Positions 18,130 to 25,295 of a DNA stretch of 64,000 nucleotides are shown here, in pieces. The notes beneath the pieces were generated by a model, which ran no database searches, was not told where the DNA came from, and worked only from the letters and a program-made list of their open reading frames with translations. The translations under genes and the position numbers were made by a program. The DNA is from Halorussus aquaticus (lineage in GTDB: Archaea > Halobacteriota > Halobacteria > Halobacteriales > Haladaptataceae), in the NCBI RefSeq assembly GCF_024218795.1, contig NZ_CP100400.1, forward strand, positions 558,001 through 622,000, written 5' to 3'. Within the stretch, counting starts at the first letter, position 1. Each line of letters begins with the position of its first letter.

Positions 18130-18308
18130 GGTCCGGCCGCTGCTCCGCCAGCCGCTTGCGTCGTCAGTTCGCCTGAAAGCACCGCTCCCCCGACGGCGAG
18201 GGTGAACGCGGCGTCCATCGCTCTCGGATTGTCAACGAGCCACTGTCGAATTTTGCCTTGCATGGCGTGTTTCTTGTTACTTAGCCACACTACTTGATTG
18301 TTTCGCAT
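18126..18308 (-). CDS. Small amphipathic/hydrophobic protein convergent with CHAT protease
   Basis: A 60-residue protein with a Lys/Arg-containing N-terminus, then DNPRAMDAAFTLAVGG, a moderately hydrophobic helix, and a Gly/Ala tail ending AAAGP. Very small haloarchaeal proteins with a similar DNPR-type segment before a hydrophobic helix are known to me as a DUF family, but I cannot name it with certainty. An AGGTGA Shine-Dalgarno-like sequence sits three bases before the ATG; a second Met at codon 16 would give 45 residues. Its stop codon overlaps that of the CHAT gene in a shared TTAG. Possible roles: cleavage substrate, membrane-acting effector or regulator of the protease. All of these are inference. 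Confidence 0.55.
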   Translation of the reverse strand: MRNNQVVWLSNKKHAMQGKIRQWLVDNPRAMDAAFTLAVGGAVLSGELTTQAAGGAAAGP

Positions 18309-18542
18309 CTTTCACCTGTAAGTACCGCACGAGTAACACGGGAAATATGGCGTTAAACCTACTCTATCGTGTAAGGAATCCGTCGCGTCGGTGTGGAATC
18401 GCCGTCTCGTCGCGGATTTGACCAGGATGGTCACGAACAATCGGCCGAGAAGGCGGAAAATCGAAACCTGTTACGGCGTTCGATTAGAATTGTATGACTG
18501 ACAACCAAATACCTTCGTATAATCCGTGATTTCCCCCCGTTA

Positions 18543-18552
18543 TTAACGTTAA
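18543..18552. promoter_or_regulatory. Palindrome at the TbsP-like gene promoter
   Basis: A perfect 10-base palindrome (TTAACGTTAA) overlaps the start of an AT-rich TATA-like stretch, about 35 bases before the ATG of the TbsP-like regulator gene. It could be an autoregulatory operator or part of a transcription factor B recognition site. The remaining 230 bases of this intergenic stretch, back to the small protein start, show nothing else I can support. Confidence 0.35.
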
Positions 18553-18583
18553 AATTAAGTAGGGGTAAAACGTTTGTCGGTAC

Positions 18584-19408
18584 ATGGAGACCGAATCGAA
18601 TTTACTCGACCAAGAAATCGCCGAAATCCTTCGGACGGTTATCGACGAAGCACCGGACACGCTGCTCGTGGTCAATCCGTCGCGAAGCGCCATCGAGGAG
18701 CTAATCAACGTCGCCACCGCGTACGAGGGCGACCTGCCCGAACTGCGCATGCTCGCGCAGTCGGGGACCCTGAAAGACGTGATGGAAGACTTCATCGTCG
18801 CCAGTAACGCGGCCGACCTCATCGACGCCGGGTCGCTGTCGCTGCGCACGACCGACGAGGTGCCGAGCAACTCCCTGCTCGTCACCGACGAAGTCGTCAT
18901 CGCGCTCGTGACTGCCGACGACCGCGTGGGCGGTCTGACCTCCGACGACGACGAGTTCGTCGCGGAGGCGTACGACTCCTACTCCGCGCAGTTCGAGTCG
19001 GCCGACGAGTTCTCGTTGCGCACGCCGCCGCTCTCGCGCGTCCGCGACACGCTCGGCGAGGAGATCAGCCCCGAGGCCCAGCAGGACTTCGACGAGGTGC
19101 TGTCCTCGATGGAGACCGCCCGTGGCGACGGCAACGGACTCGACGAAGTGACCATCAGCCTGCTCGTGGCCGCGAAGAACGAGGCCCTGCTCTACGACAT
19201 CAGCAAGTGGGGCGAAGACGTCGGCATCGCCAGCAAGGCGACGTTCTCGCGCACGAAGACCAAGCTCGAAGACATGGGTCTCATCGGCACCGAGAAGGTC
19301 CCCATCGACGTGGGTCGTCCGCGCCTGCGCCTGAAGTTGGCCAACGACGACCTGCGCAACGCCGAGACCGACCAGCTCGCGAGCGCGGCCCAGAGCCTGC
19401 TTCACTGA
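18584..19408 (+). CDS. tbsP: TbsP-like transcriptional regulator (DUF5821 type)
   Basis: A 274-residue soluble protein. The N-terminal part (to about 120) has an alternating alpha/beta pattern with LLVVNPSRSAIEELINVA and SNSLLVTDEVVIALV, as in a sensor or dimer domain. The C-terminal part holds a winged helix (YDISKWGEDVGIASKATFSRTKTKLEDMGLI, then a short wing with RPRLRLKL). This layout fits the haloarchaeal family now called TbsP, a regulator of gluconeogenic genes in Haloferax. I rely on memory for the name, so paralogue status is open. The gene has its own AT-rich promoter. Confidence 0.7.
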   Translation: METESNLLDQEIAEILRTVIDEAPDTLLVVNPSRSAIEELINVATAYEGDLPELRMLAQSGTLKDVMEDFIVASNAADLIDAGSLSLRTTDEVPSNSLLVTDEVVIALVTADDRVGGLTSDDDEFVAEAYDSYSAQFESADEFSLRTPPLSRVRDTLGEEISPEAQQDFDEVLSSMETARGDGNGLDEVTISLLVAAKNEALLYDISKWGEDVGIASKATFSRTKTKLEDMGLIGTEKVPIDVGRPRLRLKLANDDLRNAETDQLASAAQSLLH

Positions 19409-19491
19409 CGGCCCGAATCGACTTATTTTCCGCGCGATAGCCGCCGAGCGATAGCATCGCGTTTTTCCCGGCCGACTGCGACCGTCCCGGT

Positions 19492-21249
19492 ATGAGTACA
19501 CCGACCGTCGGACTCGTCGGTACGGGTCCGGCAACTGACGCCGTGACGGCCGCACTCGCCGACGTGCGGGCCGAGACAGTCGAGTGCGACCCGGAGCGCA
19601 TCGCGGCCGCCGACTTCGCCGTCGTCGTCGGCGCGACCGGTGGTGACGAGTTCGCCGCGGCGAACCGCGCGGCCCGCGACGCCCGAACGCCGTGGCTCGC
19701 GGTCGAACTCGGTGGCGTCGGCGGACGCGCGACGCCTGACGTGGACGCCGCGGTCTCCGGGTTCGCACCGGCGACCGCCTGCTGGCAGTGTCTGCGGACG
19801 CGAGTCGCGGCGAACCGCGGCGACGCGACCGAGCGTAGTGGCGGAGACGGAAGCGGGGTCGAAATTCCTGCGGCCAGCGCGCGCTTCGCGGGTGCGCTCG
19901 CCGGACGCGAGACCGCGACCTTGCTCTCCGGCGGCGAGTCCGCCGCCCTCGGCGGCGTCGTGGAGGTTCCTCACGCCGAGCGAACCCTCCTCCCCGTTCC
20001 GGGTTGCGACGTCTGCGGCGAGACGCCGGAGAGCGACTCCGCCATCGACCGCGAGTACGTCGAGACCGAACTGGAGGACGCCCTCTCGCGGGCCGAGCAG
20101 GCCGTGGACGAGCGCGTCGGCGTCGTCTCCTCCATCGGCGAGGCCGAGTCGTTCCCGACGCCGTACTATCTCGCGGAACTCGCAGACACGACGGGGTTCA
20201 GCGACGCACAGGCCGCCGAGCGGGCCGCTGGAGTCTCCGACGACTGGAACGAGGCGCTGATGAAGGCGCTCGGCGAGGCGCTCGAACGCTACGCCGCGGG
20301 CGTCTACCGGACCGCGGCGTTCGAGAGTGCGCGCCCGGCCGACCTCAACTCGGCGGTCGGTCCGGCGGCGTTCGTCGGCCCCGACGGGTGGTCGGACCCC
20401 GCGGCCGACGACAGCATCGCGTGGGTCGACGGCGAGAACCTCCGGACGGGCGACCCGACGCGCCTCCCGGCCGAGTTCGTCCACTTCCCGCCGCCGGAGG
20501 TCCGGCACAAGCCCTCCATCACGACCGGACTGGGCCTCGGTAGTTCGACCGTCGAGGCCCTGTTGTCGGGTCTCTACGAGGTGCTGGAGCGCGACGCCAC
20601 GATGCTGGCGTGGTACTCCACGTTCGACCCGCTGGAACTCGCCGTCGAGAGCGAGCAGTTCGAGACGCTCCGGTCGCGCGCCCGCGCGGAGAACCTCGAC
20701 GTGACGGCGCTGCTGGTCACGCAGGACGTGGACGTGCCGGTAGTCGCCGCGGCGGTGCATCGGGACGGCGAGTGGCCGCGGTTCGCGGTCGGGTCCGACG
20801 CCGACCTCGACCCGGACGCCGCGGCCGGGAGCGCGCTGGCCGAGGCGCTCCAGAACTGGATGGAACTCCGGTCGATGGGCGAGGAGGACGCGGCCGACGC
20901 CGACGGCGCCATCGGCCGGTACGCCGACTTCCCGGAGGCGGCCCGCGAGTTCGTCGCGGCCGACACCGCGATTCCCAGCGCGAGCGTCGGCCCGTCGGAC
21001 TGTCCCGCGGGCGCGGCCGAACTCGACGCCGTCCTCGACCGCCTCGCCGACGCCGACCTGTCGGCCTACGCCGCGCGTCTGACCACTCGAGACGTCGAGC
21101 AGTTAGGGTTCGAGGCGGTCCGCGTGCTGGTCCCCGAGGCACAACCGCTGTTCACCGGCGAGAGTTTCTTCGGCGAGCGCGCACGGACGGTCCCCGCGGA
21201 GATGGGCTTCGAGTTCCGTCCCGACCGCGACCTCCATCCCTACCCCTGA
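19492..21249 (+). CDS. YcaO-domain protein fused to an E1-like zinc domain
   Basis: A 585-residue protein. Residues 1-180 have a Rossmann-like beginning (TVGLVGTGPATDAV) and two Cys pairs, Cys97/Cys100 in CWQC and Cys172/Cys175 in CDVC, as in the zinc site of Ocin-ThiF/E1-like partner domains. From about 190 to the end is a YcaO domain with ATP-binding Glu motifs (KALGEALERYA and SGLYEVLERDA). The last residues are HPYP, similar to the proline-rich terminus of azoline-forming YcaO enzymes. YcaO proteins use ATP to activate peptide amides and form azolines, thioamides or amidines. No precursor peptide is visible nearby, so the substrate may be a distant peptide or a housekeeping protein. A T-rich TATA-like element lies 27 bases upstream. 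Confidence 0.8.
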   Translation: MSTPTVGLVGTGPATDAVTAALADVRAETVECDPERIAAADFAVVVGATGGDEFAAANRAARDARTPWLAVELGGVGGRATPDVDAAVSGFAPATACWQCLRTRVAANRGDATERSGGDGSGVEIPAASARFAGALAGRETATLLSGGESAALGGVVEVPHAERTLLPVPGCDVCGETPESDSAIDREYVETELEDALSRAEQAVDERVGVVSSIGEAESFPTPYYLAELADTTGFSDAQAAERAAGVSDDWNEALMKALGEALERYAAGVYRTAAFESARPADLNSAVGPAAFVGPDGWSDPAADDSIAWVDGENLRTGDPTRLPAEFVHFPPPEVRHKPSITTGLGLGSSTVEALLSGLYEVLERDATMLAWYSTFDPLELAVESEQFETLRSRARAENLDVTALLVTQDVDVPVVAAAVHRDGEWPRFAVGSDADLDPDAAAGSALAEALQNWMELRSMGEEDAADADGAIGRYADFPEAAREFVAADTAIPSASVGPSDCPAGAAELDAVLDRLADADLSAYAARLTTRDVEQLGFEAVRVLVPEAQPLFTGESFFGERARTVPAEMGFEFRPDRDLHPYP

Positions 21250-21390
21250 GCGTCCGACCGTCGGCGGACTCCCTCTCTTTTCGCTCTCTCCCTATCCCCT
21301 CTGCTCGCTTCTCTTCTCCCCCTCCGGTCCTCGCGGCAATCAGACCCGAAACCGTAACCCACTACAGCGGTCGCCGGACTACGGGGAGGC

Positions 21391-22338
21391 GTGTACTCGC
21401 CGACTCGTCTGGCAGGCTACGCCGTACTGTTGCTCACGCCTGGCGCGTTGCTCGCCCGCGGACTGCTCGCCACCGGTCTCTCGGCCCCCGTCGCCGGTCT
21501 CGAAGTCGGACTACTCCTCACCGGGGGCGTCGCGGTGGTCGCCGAGCGAGAACACGCGCTCGAAGCGCCGGGGTCGTACGAACCGGAACGTGAGGACCTG
21601 CTGGACGCGCTCGCGGTCGTCGTCGCGGCGGTCGTCACCTACGTCCTGAGCGTCCGCGCCGGACTCGGTCCGGTCGTCGGGTCCGCGCTCGTCGGCCTGC
21701 TCGCCGGTGTCTTCGCCACCGAAATCGCGGTTCCGGCCTACTGCGGGTCGTTCGTGGGCATGGCCTCGCCCACCCTGTTTCCGTCGGTCGGCCACCTCGC
21801 GCTGGCGGGCCTGCTCTCGGGAGTCGCGTTCGTCGCCGCCGAACGCGCGTTCGCCGGGTTCGGCGGCAAGTTGGGGACGCTGGCGCTGTTCGGGTGCGCG
21901 ACGACCGCGGTGGTGACCGACGCCACCTACGCCGCCGCCGGGCCGTTCCGGTGGACCAGCGCCGCCCTCGTCGTTCCGGTCGCGGTCGTCGGCGCCGTCG
22001 GGGCCGTCGTCCTGAGCGTCCGCCTCGACATGGGTGCAGTCGTCGGGTCCGCGCTCGTGGGACTACTGGCCGGTCTCGTTCTCCCGGCGGTCCCGTTCTG
22101 GCCGGGGGAGACGCTGGCGGCGGCCGCGTTCTGCGCGTCGTTCGTCGGGATGTCTTCGACGGACCGACTCGGCGGCGAGGGTCGGGTCGCGCTCGCCGGG
22201 GCCGTCTGCGGACTCGTCTTCGTCGCGGTTGCGGCCGCCTTCGCCGGGGCGGGCGGCAAACTGGGGACCATCGCGTTCGTCTCCTGCGTTACGACCTCCG
22301 GCGCGGAGACTGCGCTTTCGCGGACGCTGAGGGCCTGA
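21391..22338 (+). CDS. Polytopic membrane protein with internal duplication
   Basis: A 315-residue, very hydrophobic protein with about ten transmembrane segments. Two halves repeat the same pattern: VVGSALVGLLAG, then CGSFVGMAS or CASFVGMSS, then GGKLGTLALFGCATT or GGKLGTIAFVSCVTT. The repeat suggests a duplicated five-helix unit with pseudo-twofold symmetry, as in transporters. I do not recognise the family. The GTG start has a GGGGAGG run immediately before it, too close for an ideal ribosome site. The preceding 140-base spacer contains a long pyrimidine tract. It follows the YcaO gene on the same strand. Confidence 0.65.
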   Translation: MYSPTRLAGYAVLLLTPGALLARGLLATGLSAPVAGLEVGLLLTGGVAVVAEREHALEAPGSYEPEREDLLDALAVVVAAVVTYVLSVRAGLGPVVGSALVGLLAGVFATEIAVPAYCGSFVGMASPTLFPSVGHLALAGLLSGVAFVAAERAFAGFGGKLGTLALFGCATTAVVTDATYAAAGPFRWTSAALVVPVAVVGAVGAVVLSVRLDMGAVVGSALVGLLAGLVLPAVPFWPGETLAAAAFCASFVGMSSTDRLGGEGRVALAGAVCGLVFVAVAAAFAGAGGKLGTIAFVSCVTTSGAETALSRTLRA

Positions 22339-22445
22339 GATTCACAGTTCCGAATGGTTACGCAGGCAAGGTTTTATGCCGCGGCTCGTCGTACGTGCTA
22401 ACGTATGACGGTATTTATACCGCTCGACTACTCGGGGGTGAGTCG

Positions 22446-22619
22446 ATGACTTCGGAGTACGAACTCGACTGTGCGAACTGCGGAACGTCGCTGACTCGTC
22501 GAGAGGTCCCCGCCGAGGCGCTCGGGTTCGGCGCGCCGGACTCGCTGGAGGTGGCGGAGTGTCCCGACTGCGGCGGTCGATACTTCCCCGAGACCGCGCT
22601 GGAGCAACTGGAGACGTAG
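22446..22619 (+). CDS. Small zinc-ribbon protein
   Basis: A 57-residue protein with two CxxC knuckles, CANCG near residue 9 and CPDCG near residue 40, spaced as in a small zinc ribbon. Tiny zinc-finger proteins of this type are common in haloarchaea and mostly uncharacterised. A TATA element (TATTTATACC) ends about 24 bases before the ATG, supporting a leaderless gene at this exact start. No partner can be inferred. Confidence 0.75.
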   Translation: MTSEYELDCANCGTSLTRREVPAEALGFGAPDSLEVAECPDCGGRYFPETALEQLET

Positions 22620-22650
22620 ACGGCGGAAAAACAGGGGGTAGCGCAGGGTC

Positions 22651-23778
22651 TCAGATGCCGAACGTCGCCCGGAGCATGTCGCGGGTGCCCGGACCGAGAC
22701 CGACCGCGACGATGGCCACGAGCAGCAAGATGGCGTAGCGCGGACTCTCCTCGAATATCTGCTCGTCGAACACCCAGACGACGAACACCGCGGCCACGAT
22801 TTTCACCACGAGGAAGGGCCACGCGGTGCCGACGAGTTGGATGACCGGTTCGGGGAACTGCTCGCCGACGCCGATGAGCGCGCGGTTGACGGGGTGTTTC
22901 GGCACGAGGTCGGCCGGAAGACCGAGTTCCTTCGCCCAGTCGATGCCGACGACGTTGGCCACGCCGTCCACGGCGTGCGCCCAGATGACGACCAGACCCA
23001 TCTGGCCGGTTCCGCGGTTGACCTCGGGCGCGTAACGCTCGACGGCCTCCCACGTGAGCCACGTGACGAGAGTCGCACCGACGAGGACGACGGCCGTTAT
23101 CTGCGGGTGGAGGCTCACGTTGTCGGTGGTGAACGCGAGGACGCTCAGATAGCCGACCGTCGCCGCGAGCAGGCCGGTGCCGACGCCCGCCAGCGAGTAG
23201 TAGTAGCTCTCGGTCGCGCCCGAGTCCCGGAGCCAGACGCTCGCGAGCAGGGCGGCCAGCGTGATGGCGAACATCGTGAAGTAGATGACCGGGCTGATGA
23301 TGAGGGTGTTCCACGGGAACGAGATGGCGGCGTCGGCGGCCGACAGGCCGTCGAAGGCGTCTTCGAGGACGCGAAGCGCCCCGCCGAACAGCATGTAGGG
23401 GAACAGCGCGTAGAACAGGCCGCGGTCCCGCCCCACGTCGATTCGACGGAGCAGGAAGACCACGCCCAGCAGCGCCAGCAGCATCGTGAGCGCGTAGCCG
23501 ACCTCCGAGACCAGCGTGTACCCGGGGTAGGCGACCGGTTCGGCCGCGGCCCGACACGCCGCCGCGTCGGTGAGGAACGACACCGAACCGTCCGCGTAGA
23601 CCGCACACTGGGCGCTCTTGGCGTCTGCGACGACCGGCCCCCAGAAGTAGTGCCAGACGAATCCGTAGTAGACGCGCTCCGGGAAGACGAGTGCGCCGCC
23701 GACAAGCGCGACGAACAGCGCCGCGACCGTCCCGCCCCAGAGGCGTTCCGTGTCCATACTCTCGGTTGCGGTGCCCAT
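22651..23778 (-). CDS. DUF63 family membrane protein
   Basis: A protein of about 375 residues with eight or more transmembrane helices, matching the archaeal DUF63 family. Recognisable blocks are WHYFWGPVVADA near the N-terminus, YTLVSEVGYALTM, the FPYMLFGGALRVLEDAFD segment and FPWNTLIISPVIYF. The function is unknown. The ATG at 23778 is preferred over two nearby in-frame Met codons (23787 and 23748) because of its position downstream of an AT-rich element, but the start is not certain. Confidence 0.85.
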   Translation of the reverse strand: MGTATESMDTERLWGGTVAALFVALVGGALVFPERVYYGFVWHYFWGPVVADAKSAQCAVYADGSVSFLTDAAACRAAAEPVAYPGYTLVSEVGYALTMLLALLGVVFLLRRIDVGRDRGLFYALFPYMLFGGALRVLEDAFDGLSAADAAISFPWNTLIISPVIYFTMFAITLAALLASVWLRDSGATESYYYSLAGVGTGLLAATVGYLSVLAFTTDNVSLHPQITAVVLVGATLVTWLTWEAVERYAPEVNRGTGQMGLVVIWAHAVDGVANVVGIDWAKELGLPADLVPKHPVNRALIGVGEQFPEPVIQLVGTAWPFLVVKIVAAVFVVWVFDEQIFEESPRYAILLLVAIVAVGLGPGTRDMLRATFGI

Positions 23779-23862
23779 GTGTCTCACAGCGGAACCGGGC
23801 TGTTTTACGGTTCCGGTCTCGCGTCGTTTGAGTTCACGGTCTCGCGCAGTCGGTCGCTCGAC

Positions 23863-24327
23863 TCAGACCTCGCTCCCGTCGATGGGCAGTTCCTCGGTCT
23901 CGTAGGGCGTGCCCAAGATGACCATGGTCTGGGACCGGGCGAACCCGTCCATCTGCGCGATGTTGTCGAACATGAGTTCGCGGAGGCGGTCGGCGTCCTG
24001 CGCGTACACCCGCATCAGCACGTCCCACGACCCGGTCGTGAGGTGGACCTCCTGCACGCCCGGGACGTCTTCGAGTCGTCCGAGGGTGTCCTGCTCTTGG
24101 CCCTGCTCGACCTGCAGACCGACGACCGCCGAGATACCGTAGTCGAGCGCCTTCGGGTCAACCTTCGCGTGGTACCCCTCGATGACGCCCGCGTCCTCCA
24201 TCCGATTCACGCGGTCGTGGACGGTCGCGCTCGACATGTCGATGCGGCGCGCGATTTCGCTGAACGGCGTTCTCGCGTCTTCTTGTAACGCTTCTAAGAT
24301 TTCGCGGTCGGTATCATCGAGTTCCAT
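23863..24327 (-). CDS. Lrp/AsnC family transcriptional regulator
   Basis: A 154-residue protein with an N-terminal HTH (DDTDREILEALQEDARTPFSEIARRIDMSSATVHDRVNRMEDAGVI) and a C-terminal RAM/AsnC ligand-binding domain (AVVGLQVE, then VPGVQEVHLTTGSWDVLMRVYA). These proteins form octamers and respond to amino acids. The divergent or downstream target is unknown; the gene is monocistronic, with an AT-rich upstream region (GATATTTAG) that could hold both the TATA box and an operator. Confidence 0.92.
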   Translation of the reverse strand: MELDDTDREILEALQEDARTPFSEIARRIDMSSATVHDRVNRMEDAGVIEGYHAKVDPKALDYGISAVVGLQVEQGQEQDTLGRLEDVPGVQEVHLTTGSWDVLMRVYAQDADRLRELMFDNIAQMDGFARSQTMVILGTPYETEELPIDGSEV

Positions 24328-24418
24328 ACTCTACATCAGATTCTTTCAGACTAAATATCCTTAGAATTCTTTCCGTCAGAGCCTCGGGGTTTATGGTAAT
24401 TAATTATACACTTCTGCC

Positions 24419-25213
24419 TCAGGCGACGGTTTCGAGCGCGCCGAGGAACTGCTCGTGTGCCTCCCCGTTCGAGGCGACGAGGCTCTCGGAGTCGTGTCGC
24501 CACGGGTCGCCGTGGCGGTCGGTCACGGTGCCGCCTGCCTGCCGGACCATGTGGACGCCTGCAACGGTGTCCCACGGGTTCGGGTCCACGTTCGTCACCG
24601 CGCCTTCCAGCGACCCGGCAGCGACCATCCCGAGCGTGACCTGCGCCGACCCGAACCGCCGGATGTCGGCGAACCGCTCGACGAGTTCCCGGCAGACCTC
24701 GGCGTACTCGTCCCGGCGGTCGAAGTCCCACCAGAAGGTCGGTGCGACGGCGAACGTCTCGGGGTCGGTCCGCTCGCTGACCGACACCGCCTCGCCGTCG
24801 CGTCGGACGCCGTCGGCCCCCGCGACGAACGTGTCGTCGAGCGCGGGACAGTCGTTGACCGCCGCGACGGGGCCGCCGTCACGCACCGCCGCGACGCTGG
24901 TCGTCCAGACCGGAATCGACCGGACGTAGTTGTTCGTCCCGTCGATGGGGTCGATGACCCACGCGTCGCCCTCCTCGGGCACCTCCTTCAACTCGTCCTC
25001 CTCCTCGCCGACGATGGCGTCGTCGGGGTACTCCTCGCGGATGACCTCGATGACGCGGCGCTGCGTCCGGCGGTCGGCCTCGGTCACCACGTCGGTCTTG
25101 CCGGACTTGGTCTCCACGTCGATGCCCTGACGGAAACTCTCGGCGGCGACTTCGCTCCCCTCGCGTGCGGCGCGCTTCGCCACGGCGAGGCGCTCGTCGG
25201 CGTTGTCGGTCAT
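24419..25213 (-). CDS. Inositol monophosphatase family phosphatase
   Basis: A 264-residue Mg2+-dependent phosphatase. The metal-binding motifs are GEEEDE near residue 70, DPIDGTNNY near residue 89 and NPWDTVAGVHMVRQAGG near residue 206. Archaeal members act as inositol-1-phosphatase, fructose-1,6-bisphosphatase or both; sequence alone does not separate these. It is followed downstream on the same strand by an Lrp-type regulator about 90 bases away. Confidence 0.9.
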   Translation of the reverse strand: MTDNADERLAVAKRAAREGSEVAAESFRQGIDVETKSGKTDVVTEADRRTQRRVIEVIREEYPDDAIVGEEEDELKEVPEEGDAWVIDPIDGTNNYVRSIPVWTTSVAAVRDGGPVAAVNDCPALDDTFVAGADGVRRDGEAVSVSERTDPETFAVAPTFWWDFDRRDEYAEVCRELVERFADIRRFGSAQVTLGMVAAGSLEGAVTNVDPNPWDTVAGVHMVRQAGGTVTDRHGDPWRHDSESLVASNGEAHEQFLGALETVA

Positions 25214-25295
25214 ATCGGTTGGTCGGCCGTCCCGGGAAAAGTGTTGTCGGTTCGTCGTCTCTGCGTCGAGTCGGCGACGACGGGGCGCGGACTCC

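Noticed and set aside
21263..21332. Long pyrimidine tract after the YcaO gene
   Set aside because: Could be a T-rich terminator region, but it is mostly C with scattered T and shows no repeat unit or hairpin.
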